From contig NZ_CP117812.1 of NCBI RefSeq assembly GCF_028728065.1, positions 62,001 through 126,000 of the forward strand: a DNA stretch of 64,000 nucleotides. Reading direction: 5' to 3'. Each line of letters begins with the position of its first letter. Position 1 is the first letter of the stretch. This document shows positions 9,122 through 17,856 of this stretch, piece by piece. The DNA is from Lentisphaera profundi. Its GTDB lineage: Bacteria; Verrucomicrobiota; Lentisphaeria; Lentisphaerales; Lentisphaeraceae. The notes beneath the pieces are model-generated. The model ran no database searches, was not told the origin of the DNA, and was given only the letters and a program-made list of their open reading frames with translations. The position numbers were made by a program, and so were the translations under genes.

Positions 9122-9382
9122 TCAAGTAATTTCTACTTGAGCTTCCTCTAGAAATTCTACTAGCTTTAATAATTCTGAGTTTAGCATCGTCTTATTTTCG
9201 TCAGAATTATTGAGTTCAGCTAATTTCAAATTTAAAGTCGTGACCATTTTTTCCACTTCTACAATCATTATGTTAAGATCGTGTCGTTTCATCGCGGCCT
9301 TATCGTCGTTGAATACTTCAGCCAATCTTTTATTGTAATCGGCATCACTTTTATCAAGCATCAGATGTGTGTAATATCCCAT
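9122..9382 (-). CDS. Small hypothetical protein, helical
   Basis: The 86-residue product is charged and rich in Leu, Glu and Lys (KLAELNNSDENKT, LLKLVEFLEEAQVEI), predicted helical and possibly coiled-coil, with no signal peptide or membrane segment. I do not recognise a family. The start at 9382 is preceded directly by AAAGAGG with almost no spacing, which is not ideal; Met8 has no better site. The composition is protein-like and the frame is the only long one here, so it may well be real. Confidence 0.4.
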   Translation of the reverse strand: MGYYTHLMLDKSDADYNKRLAEVFNDDKAAMKRHDLNIMIVEVEKMVTTLNLKLAELNNSDENKTMLNSELLKLVEFLEEAQVEIT

Positions 9383-9538
9383 CCTCTTTGTTTCCCAAAT
9401 TATTTCTTAAGTAGCTATACTGATAGTAGATTAAAAAAAATGGGGTGTAAAGAGGCAAGGCTAAGTCTTAATCAAGAGTTAACATATCTCTAAAGTCAAA
9501 AATGGGACTGATGAGTTGGGAGTACGGCCGATTTAATT

Positions 9539-10105
9539 TTAAGTTTGGTTTTGGCTCTGGATATAGTTTAGATATTCGGGGTGAACGCCTTTGATGTAAA
9601 AGTTGCCATTTTTGAATTTCTTAATGGTGAAATGATTGCCCTTGGAAGAAGCGATGCAAAGGAAAATTAAAAAGAGGAAGAGGCCGAGAAAACCAAAAGC
9701 TTGAACATCAGGAGAACCTAAAGCAAAGCATAAGCCACCTGCGATTAAACTGCCGAAAGCGAATAAGAGGTAGGTGTTTTTCTTCTTTTTGAATTGTGCT
9801 TTGATTTCATCTTTCAAAGAATAAGTGATCGTAAGCTTTTTGCGGACGATGAAATAAACGATGAGTAAAATAATTATATTGAGCAGGATACATAGATAAA
9901 TCCAAGGGCTAGCCCAACTAAGATTCTTCTTGATGGGTTCTTCATCCTCTGTTAAATCTTTGTTGCTAATCATGCAACGATTGGGCAGTACTGCGGGACT
10001 TTGGCAAACTAAAAACTCGCCATCTACACTGACTCCACTGATGCCATGAGCGGCCATGGTGTTAGAAATGTTTGTTTCACTGACTTGGTATGGATTGTGT
10101 TCCAT
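9539..10105 (-). CDS. Hypothetical membrane protein of the NPYQ type
   Basis: The 188-residue protein begins MEHNPYQVSE, an opening shared by many small membrane proteins of the Planctomycetes-Verrucomicrobia group. A soluble N-terminal part (1-66, containing FLVCQSPAVLPNRCMI) is followed by three hydrophobic segments (about 67-87, 115-130 and 134-152) and a short C-terminal tail. The function is unknown. AAGGAG lies eight bases before ATG 10105. It stands alone between intergenic gaps. Confidence 0.7.
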   Translation of the reverse strand: MEHNPYQVSETNISNTMAAHGISGVSVDGEFLVCQSPAVLPNRCMISNKDLTEDEEPIKKNLSWASPWIYLCILLNIIILLIVYFIVRKKLTITYSLKDEIKAQFKKKKNTYLLFAFGSLIAGGLCFALGSPDVQAFGFLGLFLFLIFLCIASSKGNHFTIKKFKNGNFYIKGVHPEYLNYIQSQNQT

Positions 10106-10321
10106 GTGACAATCTCCTTTTCCTCAATTGATTATGGTATAAATATTAGAGCATAAATGGACAATTACGAAGCAGTGCAATCCTAGTGCTCTAATACTTC
10201 TTAGTGAATTTACAATTTTTTAACTTATCTCAGGAGTATGAGTGCTCGAGAGCTTTTTCTGGACTATTCGAAAAATGAGCTATGTAGATTAATTTAGGAA
10301 AAATTAAATAAAGGATTGCGG

Positions 10322-11458
10322 ATGAGATATTTATTGTTGTTGATTTTAGCTAGTGCAAGTTTATTGGCAGCGCCAAAGACGATTGATATAGGTGCTCCTG
10401 CACCTGACTTTAAGCTAAAGGGCGTTGATGGTAAATTACACGACATGGCTGAGTACAGCGATGCTAAAGTATTAGCGCTCTTATTCACTTGTAATCATTG
10501 TCCTTCCGCCCAAGCCTATGAAGATCGCCTCATTCAGTTAGTGAAGGACTACGAAGGCAAGAGTGTTCACTTAGTCGCTATTTCTTCTGCGGCACCCAAA
10601 GGGGTTCGCATCAATGAACTCGGCTTCAGTGTGGGTAATGATAGTTATGAAGATATGATTGTACGAGCCAAGGAAAAGAACTATAACTTCCCTTATTTAT
10701 ATGATGGTGATAAACAAGCCGCTTCCAATGCTTATGGTCCGGTATCGACACCTCATTTATTTATCCTCGATCAAGACCGCAAAGTGCGTTACCATGGACG
10801 AATTGATAATAGTGAGAACGGTGAAAATATCACCAGTCAGGATGCTCGCGTCACCATTGACGCTTTACTTGCAGGCAAGAATGTAGCACTTACCACGACT
10901 AAAGTTATTGGTTGTAGTACAAAATGGCTAGAGAAAGAAACGGCCGTTAAAGCCTATAATGAAGCGTGGAAAAAACAGCAAGTTCTTTTCGAAGAAATCT
11001 CTGCTGAGCAAGTAAAAAAATTGGTTAAAAATGATACGGATAAAGTACGGATGATCAATGTATGGGCTACTTGGTGCGGTCCCTGTGTCGCGGAGTTTCC
11101 GGACTTAATTGAACTCAATCGTCGTTTTGAGTACCGCAATTTTGAATTGATAACCATCAGTATGGATAGCCTTAAGCGCAAGGATAAGGCGCTGAAATTT
11201 TTACAAAGTGAAAATGCCGGAATCACTCGTCGAATCCAAAAAGGCCTCAAAAAAGAAGGTCGCACGGCAAATAATTATATCTTCAATGGAAAAAATAGCG
11301 AAGACTTGATTGAAGCCCTCGATGCTAAATGGCAGGGACCTATTCCCTATACAATTATTTTAAAGCCCGGTGGCGAAGTTTTGTATCGTCATCAAGGTGA
11401 AATTGAACCCAAAGAAGTTCGCCAAGTACTCATTGATTACTTGGGCAATACTTTTTAA
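10322..11458 (+). CDS. Secreted tandem thioredoxin-fold protein (peroxiredoxin-like plus TlpA-like)
   Basis: After a signal peptide ([16 protein letters not shown]) this 379-residue protein has two redox domains. The first (about 20-195) is AhpC/TSA-like, with GAPAPDFKL and a CNHC active site at Cys57 and Cys60. The second (about 225-378) is TlpA/thioredoxin-like, with WATWCGPC at Cys252 and Cys255 and the cis-Pro region GPIPYTIIL. Such proteins reduce disulfides in the periplasm. The tandem order suggests electron transfer between the two domains, but this is inference. ATG 10322 was chosen because AAAGGA lies six bases upstream; an in-frame TTG at 10316 overlaps that site. The stop codon abuts that of the convergent ruvC. 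Confidence 0.82.
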   Translation: MRYLLLLILASASLLAAPKTIDIGAPAPDFKLKGVDGKLHDMAEYSDAKVLALLFTCNHCPSAQAYEDRLIQLVKDYEGKSVHLVAISSAAPKGVRINELGFSVGNDSYEDMIVRAKEKNYNFPYLYDGDKQAASNAYGPVSTPHLFILDQDRKVRYHGRIDNSENGENITSQDARVTIDALLAGKNVALTTTKVIGCSTKWLEKETAVKAYNEAWKKQQVLFEEISAEQVKKLVKNDTDKVRMINVWATWCGPCVAEFPDLIELNRRFEYRNFELITISMDSLKRKDKALKFLQSENAGITRRIQKGLKKEGRTANNYIFNGKNSEDLIEALDAKWQGPIPYTIILKPGGEVLYRHQGEIEPKEVRQVLIDYLGNTF

Positions 11459-11986
11459 TTAGAGTTTTAGACCCATTTTATTTGAGAGTGGCGAAATCAG
11501 CGCTTGGCCATGGCAAACTGCTAGGGCGAGAGCATCTGTAGCATCATCATTAATTTGTGAGATATCAGCTTTAAGTATACCCGCAATCATGGTGGCCACT
11601 TGTTCTTTTGAGGAATTGCCAGAACCCGTGATAGCCTGTTTCGCGCGCTTGGGGGCGTATTCCCAAACGGGAAGCTCTGTCCCTGCTAAGGCACTGAGGA
11701 CTGAGCCGCGAGCCATACCCAAAATCATTGCGGTCTTCGCAAACTTGGAATAAAAAGTTCCTTCTATAGAAATATGATCGGGCTTATATAAATCTAGTAG
11801 TTGGGTAACGGCGAGGTGTAGGCGTTTGAGGCAGTCGAGCTGACTGAGTTTCGCTTTGTTTTTGATAATCCCACAATCAATCACATTCATTGATCCATCT
11901 GCAAAGAGATCCACCACGCCATAACCCGTGGAGCGTAGTGATGTATCGACACCCAAAATGCGAATTTTTTTACTCAGCGTGAACAC
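11459..11986 (-). CDS. ruvC: Crossover junction endodeoxyribonuclease RuvC
   Basis: RuvC cuts Holliday junctions after RuvAB branch migration. The 175-residue protein has the usual length and the four acidic catalytic residues in their expected contexts: Asp14 in LGVDTSLRSTGYG, Glu75 in SIEGTF, and Asp148 and Asp151 in DDATDALALAVCH. ruvA and ruvB are not beside it. The start is a GTG at 11986 with a weak ribosome site; no ATG lies before the catalytic Asp14. A terminator separates it from the acyltransferase gene upstream on the same strand. Confidence 0.92.
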   Translation of the reverse strand: MFTLSKKIRILGVDTSLRSTGYGVVDLFADGSMNVIDCGIIKNKAKLSQLDCLKRLHLAVTQLLDLYKPDHISIEGTFYSKFAKTAMILGMARGSVLSALAGTELPVWEYAPKRAKQAITGSGNSSKEQVATMIAGILKADISQINDDATDALALAVCHGQALISPLSNKMGLKL

Positions 11987-12007
11987 CTAAAAAGTTATAA
12001 TTAAAAT

Positions 12008-12042
12008 AAGGCTCAAGAGCATTCACTCTCTTGAGCCTTTTT
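12008..12042 (-). terminator. Rho-independent terminator
   Basis: AAGGCTCAAGAG and CTCTTGAGCCTT form a perfect twelve-pair stem, with T-rich sequence on the minus-strand side (TTATTTTAATT). It lies just after the end of the minus-strand acyltransferase gene and before ruvC. Confidence 0.88.
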
Positions 12043-12071
12043 AAGCTAACTCGGCTTTAGGCCTTTACCAA

Positions 12072-13814
12072 TTAAGCTAAGCAGGGACTCGTATGTTGAT
12101 CACAGTAATGGGAATAGTTCTCACCGAGATAAGTGAGTAAACTTTTCGGAGGAGCATTGGGTAAATCAACTACGATGAGTCCATCTAGAGTCCCACCGAA
12201 ATGTTCGTCTACAGAGAAAGAACAAAACTTGCCACCTAACTTCATATAGTGTTTCACCAAGGGCGGAATATCTTTGTGATCGGGCTCAATATTGCGAACG
12301 AGTGCGGAGAGTTGCTCAGGATTTGAGATATTGAGCATTTTGCAATAGCGGCGAATCTCGCGATTAAATTTGTGAAGTTTAGCTTTTTGCTTGGCTTCAA
12401 CACCAGATTCATCACTGAGTAAAAGTTCAGCAATTAAAGCTCGCGATACTGCACTATAATCACTACTGACAGAGACCGCACCAATTAAGTAGCGGTATTG
12501 CGGGTTGCGCATCATGTAGGCACCGATGCCTCGCCATAGCAAGAGCAATGAATAGGGTTTTCTCTGATAAGCGGGACTGACAAATGAGCGACCCATCTCT
12601 AAGCTCATCTTATATTTCTGGAAAAAGTCGGGAGCAAAATTATAGAAATTCGAGGTATAAACACCTTTGAGGCCGAGTTCATCCATGCGTCCGATTCGAT
12701 ACGCACCGACAATTTCGCGAGCCTCGCGATTCCAAATAAAGAGTTGCTCATAGTGTTGATCATATTCATCGAGATCAATTTCAGTTCCAGTGCCTTCATT
12801 GGCCCGTCGAAAGGTGATTTCTCGCAGGCGACCAATTTCTCGCATGACTTGGGGCATCTGCTGAGATTTGGAGCAGTAAACATCATATTCTTTGTAGGAA
12901 TGCAGTTTGGACTGAGGGCTTAAGTGCTCAATTTCTTCATTTAAAATGTCTTTGGGAATGGCCGCTATTATGGGAGCCTGATCAGTATTACTGAAATCAA
13001 AATCTTTCTTTTTGAGCTCAGTATTAAGTAAGAGCGTTTGCAGGCGTAGGAAAGAAATACCTTGTTCATCATCTTTAAATGATTTTATCTTAATGGGATT
13101 GATCAGGGAGCCCACTTTTACGCTGATTTTGCGACCTTCGCGACTGAGTTCACGAGGTAGTAGCGCCGTGCGAATCAAGGGATGAATCATCCCGAGAGTA
13201 TTGAATAAGAGACTATTTCTACCCTTGAAATGAACGGGGACGACGCTGGCAGCAGCAATTTTGGCCATTCGAAAAATGGCTGGGTTCCATTCATCATCAC
13301 TGACGCGATGATCTTCATGATGATAATGCGAAACAGCACCTGCGGGGAATACGGCGAGCAAGCCACCATTTTTTAAGAACTGTAGGGATTCACGTATGGG
13401 GCGATGATTTTTATCATTATTTCTTTTAAAGGCATCAACGTAGATACAGTCCTGATTCACAGCTTCAATTTGTGATAAAAAGTGATTAGCCATGATTTTT
13501 ACATCGGGGCGAACGCGTTTGATGAGTCGTAGAAGGATGAGACCATCAATGCCTCCAAAGGGATGATTAGAAACAATCACAACAGGACCCGTTTTTGGGA
13601 TGTTTGCGATGTCTTGCTCATTTAAATCAATGTCAATATTGAGGATGTCTAGAGCTTGGTCGATAAATTCTTCACTGCTCGGACTCGCTTCAATTTGTTG
13701 GTAGACAGCATCTAACTTATTAAACTTGAGAACTTTATTAAGAAGTGGTGCCGATAATTCAAAGATAGCTTTATCTTCTAAAAGATTCTCGATACATATT
13801 TTTTTCGTTTTCAT
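12072..13814 (-). CDS. OlsF-like two-domain acyltransferase (PlsC-type plus GNAT-type)
   Basis: The N-terminal half is a lysophospholipid O-acyltransferase of the PlsC/hemolysin-like group, with the acceptor motif SNHPFGGIDG (His84, Asp90) and FPAGAVSHY. The C-terminal half (about 300-580) is a GNAT-like N-acyltransferase of the OlsB/hemolysin type, with REIVGAYRIGRMDELG and LEMGRSFVSPAYQ. This order is that of OlsF, which makes ornithine lipids by itself by N-acylating ornithine and then O-acylating the product; related enzymes make glycine or other amino lipids. The amino acid used here cannot be read from sequence. ATG 13814 is preferred (GAGAG five bases upstream) over an in-frame GTG at 13826. 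A terminator follows. Confidence 0.78.
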   Translation of the reverse strand: MKTKKICIENLLEDKAIFELSAPLLNKVLKFNKLDAVYQQIEASPSSEEFIDQALDILNIDIDLNEQDIANIPKTGPVVIVSNHPFGGIDGLILLRLIKRVRPDVKIMANHFLSQIEAVNQDCIYVDAFKRNNDKNHRPIRESLQFLKNGGLLAVFPAGAVSHYHHEDHRVSDDEWNPAIFRMAKIAAASVVPVHFKGRNSLLFNTLGMIHPLIRTALLPRELSREGRKISVKVGSLINPIKIKSFKDDEQGISFLRLQTLLLNTELKKKDFDFSNTDQAPIIAAIPKDILNEEIEHLSPQSKLHSYKEYDVYCSKSQQMPQVMREIGRLREITFRRANEGTGTEIDLDEYDQHYEQLFIWNREAREIVGAYRIGRMDELGLKGVYTSNFYNFAPDFFQKYKMSLEMGRSFVSPAYQRKPYSLLLLWRGIGAYMMRNPQYRYLIGAVSVSSDYSAVSRALIAELLLSDESGVEAKQKAKLHKFNREIRRYCKMLNISNPEQLSALVRNIEPDHKDIPPLVKHYMKLGGKFCSFSVDEHFGGTLDGLIVVDLPNAPPKSLLTYLGENYSHYCDQHTSPCLA

Positions 13815-14298
13815 ATTTACTCTCACTTTTGTTTCTTGACGAGATAAAGTAAAAGCGGAATAGTTATATGCGTAAACAATTATTCATTGAGTCTTCATTG
13901 ATAAAATCAATGTTGATTCTGCTGTGTGTACATTTTTAAGGCGATTGCCATAGCTAAAAATATTAGGAAATGACAATTTAAGGTGTGGAGCGTCACCACT
14001 ATTTTAAATAGGATATATCAAAGAGTTTTTACCTGCCTATACTCTGCTTGTTAGGACTGCTCTATGCTATGATTTTTTTTATTCACTTGTTTATTTATAA
14101 GTGCTTCTTAATAAGAAGTTTTTACGGCCTCCTAAGGATATTTTCACTGGGATTAAGCTATAGCTGATTTTCCTTGATAATTGGCTCTTTTCGCAAATGC
14201 CCAATTCTTTGCTTGAGCCTGTAGAAATCCTAAGATATTCTCTTATATTGCGGGTTCTTAAGGTTATTAATAATTATAAAGTTATATACAGGTTTACT
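13815..14298. other. Intergenic region upstream of aspS
   Basis: This 484-base gap separates the divergent acyltransferase and aspS. A CTTCTTAATAAGAAG palindrome followed by five T lies at 14104-14123 and could be a weak terminator or an operator. An in-frame extension of aspS from ATG 14197 exists but gives a sequence unlike AspRS. No gene is supported. Confidence 0.5.
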
Positions 14299-16089
14299 AT
14301 GCACAGTTACAGATCTCACTCTTGCAACGACTTGCGTAAGGAAGATGCAGGGCAAAAAGCTCGCCTTTCTGGTTGGATTCACCGCGTTCGCGATATGGGT
14401 GGAATTGTTTTTATCGATTTACGCGATCACTACGGAATTACTCAGGTTGTGGTCAACCCTCAAGAAGATTTTCACATGGACGTTCACCACTGGAAGCTTG
14501 AATCCGTTATTACTGTAACAGGTGATGTCGTTCTCCGTGATAAAGAAACTTTCAATAAGAAACTCCCTACGGGTGAAGTTGAACTTACGGCGAAAGAATT
14601 GAAAATGGAGAGTCTCGTTGAGAGCATGCCTTTCAATGTCGCTCTAGAAATGGAAATGCCTGAGGCGATGCGCCTTGAGCACCGTTACCTCGATTTGCGT
14701 ACTTCGCGCATGCACCACAACATTATTACTCGTGCAAAAATCATTGCGGGCCTTCGTCAACGCATGACTAAGCTCGGCTTTAATGAGTTCCAAACTCCGA
14801 TTTTAACCGCTAGTTCACCTGAGGGTGCACGTGACTTCCTCGTACCGTCACGTTTGAATCCAGGTAAATTCTACGCTCTTCCACAAGCACCTCAGCAGTT
14901 CAAGCAATTGCTCATGGTTTCTGGCTTTGATAAATATTTCCAAATTGCTCCTTGTTTCCGTGATGAAGATGCACGTGCAGATCGTTCGCCAGGTGAATTC
15001 TATCAGCTTGATATGGAAATGTCTTTTGCCACGCAGGATGACGTATTCAAAATTATCGAAGATGTGATCATTGGAACTTTCCAGGACTTCACTCAGTGGA
15101 CGACGACTGAAACAGAATTCGTCCGTATTCCTTACAAAGAATCAATGCTCAAATATGGTTCTGATAAGCCAGATTTGCGCAATCCGATTATCATTAGTGA
15201 TATCTCTTCCGCTTTCGTCGATTCAGAATTCACTGCCTTTGCTTCCGTTGTTAAAAACGGTGGAGTTGTTCGTGCCATGAAAGTTGCGGGTCACTCCGGT
15301 GCCTCACGTAAGTTCCATGACAAGATGATTAAATTCGCTCAAAGCGTGGGCTCAAAAGGCCTCGGTTACCTCATTTTTGAAAATGGTGAACTTCGCAGCC
15401 CGATCGCAAAATTCCTTTCTGAAGAAACTATTCAATCAATCAAAGACGCATGTGACGTCGAAGATGGTGATGTGGTCTACTTTGTTGCGGACAAAGAAAA
15501 GAGTGCTTGCCGTATTTGTGCAGCCGTTCGTGATGAGTTGGGCTTACGTTTAAAACTACTCGACGAAAAAGAATTCAAATTCTGTTGGATCGTGGATTAC
15601 CCCATGTTTGAATACAACGATGATACTAAAAAAGTTGAATTCAGTCACAATCCTTTCTCAATGCCTCAGGGTGAGATGGAAGCCTTGGAAACAATGGATC
15701 CACTCGAGATTTTGGCGTGGCAGTATGACCTCGTTTGTAATGGTATTGAACTCTCTTCTGGCGCGGTTCGTAATCACCGTCCTGATATCATGCTCAAAGC
15801 TTTTGGAATTGCCGGTTACTCAGCTGAAGAAGTTGAATCTAGCTTCTCTGGAATGATCAATGCTTTCCGTCATGGCGCACCTCCTCACGCAGGTATTGCT
15901 CCTGGTGTTGACCGCATGGTTATGCTTATTCTTGGTGAGCCAAGTATTCGCGAAATTATTGCTTTCCCACTGAATGGTTCCGCACAGGATTTATTGATGA
16001 ATGCTCCTTCTCCAGTATCGCAAGATCAACTGAAAGAGCTTCACCTCAAGCTTAATCTACCTAAGCCTAAGCCAAAAATGCAGGGCTAA
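14299..16089 (+). CDS. aspS: Aspartyl-tRNA synthetase
   Basis: The 597-residue product charges tRNA-Asp with aspartate. It has the bacterial layout: an OB-fold anticodon domain (about 1-110, RLSGWIHRVRDMGGIVFIDLRD), a class II core with motif 2 CFRDEDARADRSPGEFYQLD, a GAD insertion in the middle and motif 3 near the end (GIAPGVDRMVMLILG). ATG 14299 matches the family's usual start and has AGG six bases upstream; a longer in-frame start at 14197 adds 34 residues with no counterpart. mnmA follows after three bases, so the two are probably cotranscribed. Confidence 0.96.
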   Translation: MHSYRSHSCNDLRKEDAGQKARLSGWIHRVRDMGGIVFIDLRDHYGITQVVVNPQEDFHMDVHHWKLESVITVTGDVVLRDKETFNKKLPTGEVELTAKELKMESLVESMPFNVALEMEMPEAMRLEHRYLDLRTSRMHHNIITRAKIIAGLRQRMTKLGFNEFQTPILTASSPEGARDFLVPSRLNPGKFYALPQAPQQFKQLLMVSGFDKYFQIAPCFRDEDARADRSPGEFYQLDMEMSFATQDDVFKIIEDVIIGTFQDFTQWTTTETEFVRIPYKESMLKYGSDKPDLRNPIIISDISSAFVDSEFTAFASVVKNGGVVRAMKVAGHSGASRKFHDKMIKFAQSVGSKGLGYLIFENGELRSPIAKFLSEETIQSIKDACDVEDGDVVYFVADKEKSACRICAAVRDELGLRLKLLDEKEFKFCWIVDYPMFEYNDDTKKVEFSHNPFSMPQGEMEALETMDPLEILAWQYDLVCNGIELSSGAVRNHRPDIMLKAFGIAGYSAEEVESSFSGMINAFRHGAPPHAGIAPGVDRMVMLILGEPSIREIIAFPLNGSAQDLLMNAPSPVSQDQLKELHLKLNLPKPKPKMQG

Positions 16090-16092
16090 GAC

Positions 16093-17154
16093 ATGAAAAT
16101 TGCAATGCTTCTTTCCGGCGGAGTCGATAGCTCCGTGGCACTTCGCCTCCTCAAAGAGCAAGGCGGCCACGAGATCACGGCTTTCTACCTCAAGATTTGG
16201 CTTGAAGATGAACTCGCTTTTCTGGGTGAATGCCCTTGGGAAGAAGACATGCAATACGTGCGTGCCGTTTGCGAGGAACTCGATATTCCTCTGCAAGTGG
16301 TGCCACTTCAGAAAGAATACATGGAGCGCGTGGTTTCCTATGTTTTGGCCGAGCTGAAGCAGGGCAGAACCCCGAGTCCAGATATTCTTTGCAATGAACG
16401 CATAAAATTTGGCGCCTTTTTTGATGCCATTGATGAATCCTACGACAAAGTCGCTACGGGTCACTATGCGCAAGTTCGCGAGAATGAAGAAGGTCTTTTT
16501 GAGCTACTTCGTGCTCCCGATCCAGTCAAAGATCAAACTTACTTTTTATCCTCACTCAGTCAGGCTCAGCTCTCTCGTGCGCTTTTCCCCATTGGTTCTT
16601 TATTGAAGAGTCGCGTACGTGAATTAGCCGAAGAATATGACCTCCCCAATAAAATCCGTAAGGACTCACAGGGGATTTGTTTCCTCGGTAAAATTTCTTA
16701 TCCCGATTTTGTTCGTTTCCACTTGGGTGAAAAGAAGGGCAAGATCGTTGAAATCGAGACTGATGAAAAGAAGGGTGAACACAAAGGCGTATGGTTTCAT
16801 ACCATTGGTCAACGCTCAGGCCTTGGCCTCTCAGGCGGTCCTTGGTATGTGGTTAAAAAAGATTTGGCTACTAATATCGTTTATATTTCTCACAAAAATG
16901 GTCTCGAGGATCAGCTGCGTAATGAAGTGACTGTGAATACTGTTCACTGGACTTCCGGTAAACTCCCTGAAAAGACCGATCTCAAAGTTAAATTGCGTCA
17001 TGGCCCACAAATGGTCGATGCCCGCATTATGGATCTCGGCGATAATCGCATTTTCATTAAGCTCGCAGAAAAAGATAAGGGCATTGCCCCAGGTCAATCC
17101 TGTATCTTTTACGACGATCTCATCTGCCTCGGCCGCGGAGTCATCGAAAAGTAG
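16093..17154 (+). CDS. mnmA: tRNA-specific 2-thiouridylase MnmA
   Basis: MnmA adds sulfur to uridine 34 in the wobble position of Lys, Glu and Gln tRNAs. The 353-residue protein has the ATP-binding PP-loop SGGVDSSVAL at 8-17, the catalytic Cys100 in PDILCNERIKFG and Cys196 in DSQGICFLG, which form the persulfide/disulfide pair, plus the C-terminal beta barrel. It lies three bases after aspS, a plausible translation-related operon. No terminator hairpin with a T-run follows it; repeat-rich DNA begins at once. Confidence 0.95.
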   Translation: MKIAMLLSGGVDSSVALRLLKEQGGHEITAFYLKIWLEDELAFLGECPWEEDMQYVRAVCEELDIPLQVVPLQKEYMERVVSYVLAELKQGRTPSPDILCNERIKFGAFFDAIDESYDKVATGHYAQVRENEEGLFELLRAPDPVKDQTYFLSSLSQAQLSRALFPIGSLLKSRVRELAEEYDLPNKIRKDSQGICFLGKISYPDFVRFHLGEKKGKIVEIETDEKKGEHKGVWFHTIGQRSGLGLSGGPWYVVKKDLATNIVYISHKNGLEDQLRNEVTVNTVHWTSGKLPEKTDLKVKLRHGPQMVDARIMDLGDNRIFIKLAEKDKGIAPGQSCIFYDDLICLGRGVIEK

Positions 17155-17177
17155 TGCTGCCGTACGGGCGGATGTAA

Positions 17178-17280
17178 CTTTTCATCTACATTTTTGCGAA
17201 GCTAGTTCCTTAGATTTATTTTCATCTGTATTTTTGCCGGTAAGATTTTATTTTCATCTGCATTTCCGCGAAGCTATTCC
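17178..17280. repeat. Three direct repeats of a TTTTCATCT-CATTT-GCG motif
   Basis: CTTTTCATCTACATTTTTGC (17178), ATTTTCATCTGTATTTTTGC (17218) and ATTTTCATCTGCATTTCCGC (17250) are three spaced direct copies. The first and third also share GCGAAGCTA and TTCC downstream. They begin 23 bases after the mnmA stop. Confidence 0.7.
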
Positions 17281-17372
17281 GCCTGCGGAGGCTCTCCGCC
17301 CGCCGGAGGCATTTATAGGTTTTAATATAGAGGGGCTCTGCCCCAGCCCCGCTCAAGGGTACTTGTACCCTT
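17281..17372. repeat. Cluster of GC-rich hairpins
   Basis: GCCTGCGGAGGC (17281-17292), GGGGCTCTGCCCC (17332-17344) and AAGGGTACTTGTACCCTT (17355-17372) are short perfect or near-perfect hairpins. The sequence around GGAGGCATTTATAG is echoed at 17551 (GGAGGCATTCATAG), so parts of this block recur within the gap. They look like intergenic REP-type sequence rather than terminators. Confidence 0.65.
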
Positions 17373-17444
17373 AAGAATCCCAACGCTAGTCGCTGCGCTC
17401 CTATGCTTAATTTTAGTTGAACAGAGTGCTGTATTCAATTCATC

Positions 17445-17493
17445 CGCCTGGTCAAGGAGTGGCAGCTCCTTGCAGGGTTTGGGGCAGAGCCCC
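17445..17493. repeat. Dispersed hairpin repeat, copy A
   Basis: The 33-base core 17445-17477 forms a hairpin CAAGGAG-TGGCAG-CTCCTTG and matches 29 of 33 bases with a core at 60594-60626. A second hairpin, GGGGCAGAGCCCC, follows at 17481-17493. It is the reverse complement of the hairpin at 17332-17344. The two core copies differ by changes that keep the stem paired. Confidence 0.8.
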
Positions 17494-17592
17494 ATATATA
17501 ATTAAATAAAAAAAGCTTAAGTTCCCACTCATTAGAGGCTCACCCGCCTGCGGAGGCATTCATAGATATTAATAAATAGGGACTAGATCCCT

Positions 17593-17756
17593 AAGGTGTA
17601 TACAAAACAGCACTTATCTATACATATCCTCATAAGGTGTATACAAAACAGCACTTTTCACTACATATGCTCATAACATGTATACAAAACAGCCCTTTTC
17701 TATACATATGCTCATAACATGTATACTGAATGGCATTTCTTTATACATAAATATAA
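17593..17756 (+). repeat. Four tandem 41-bp direct repeats
   Basis: Units start at 17593, 17634, 17675 and 17716, each exactly 41 bases. The shared pattern is GTATACAAAACAGC, then a T-rich centre, then TATACATATGCTCAT; the fourth copy is the most diverged. The array ends about 100 bases before the helicase start. A single related copy lies at 23561-23592, at the far edge of the islet. There are no unique spacers, so it is not a CRISPR array; iterons or regulator sites are possible. Confidence 0.92.
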
Positions 17757-17856
17757 TGGCTTTTGTTGCGGTATTCCTAGCTATCTTATTTGAATATTTC
17801 AGTCTATTAAGTCAGTTTATATAAGGTAGATGACCGTATAGGGTGGGAGTAATTAT

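Noticed and set aside
14104-14123. CTTCTTAATAAGAAG plus T-run as a terminator
   Set aside because: The stem is short and A/T-rich and lies between divergent genes, where no transcript needs to end.
14197-14298. N-terminal extension of aspartyl-tRNA synthetase
   Set aside because: The 34 extra residues are unlike AspRS and the ATG at 14299 has the better ribosome site.
17593-17756. Possible CRISPR array
   Set aside because: The four units are contiguous 41-bp repeats with no unique spacers and there are no cas genes nearby.
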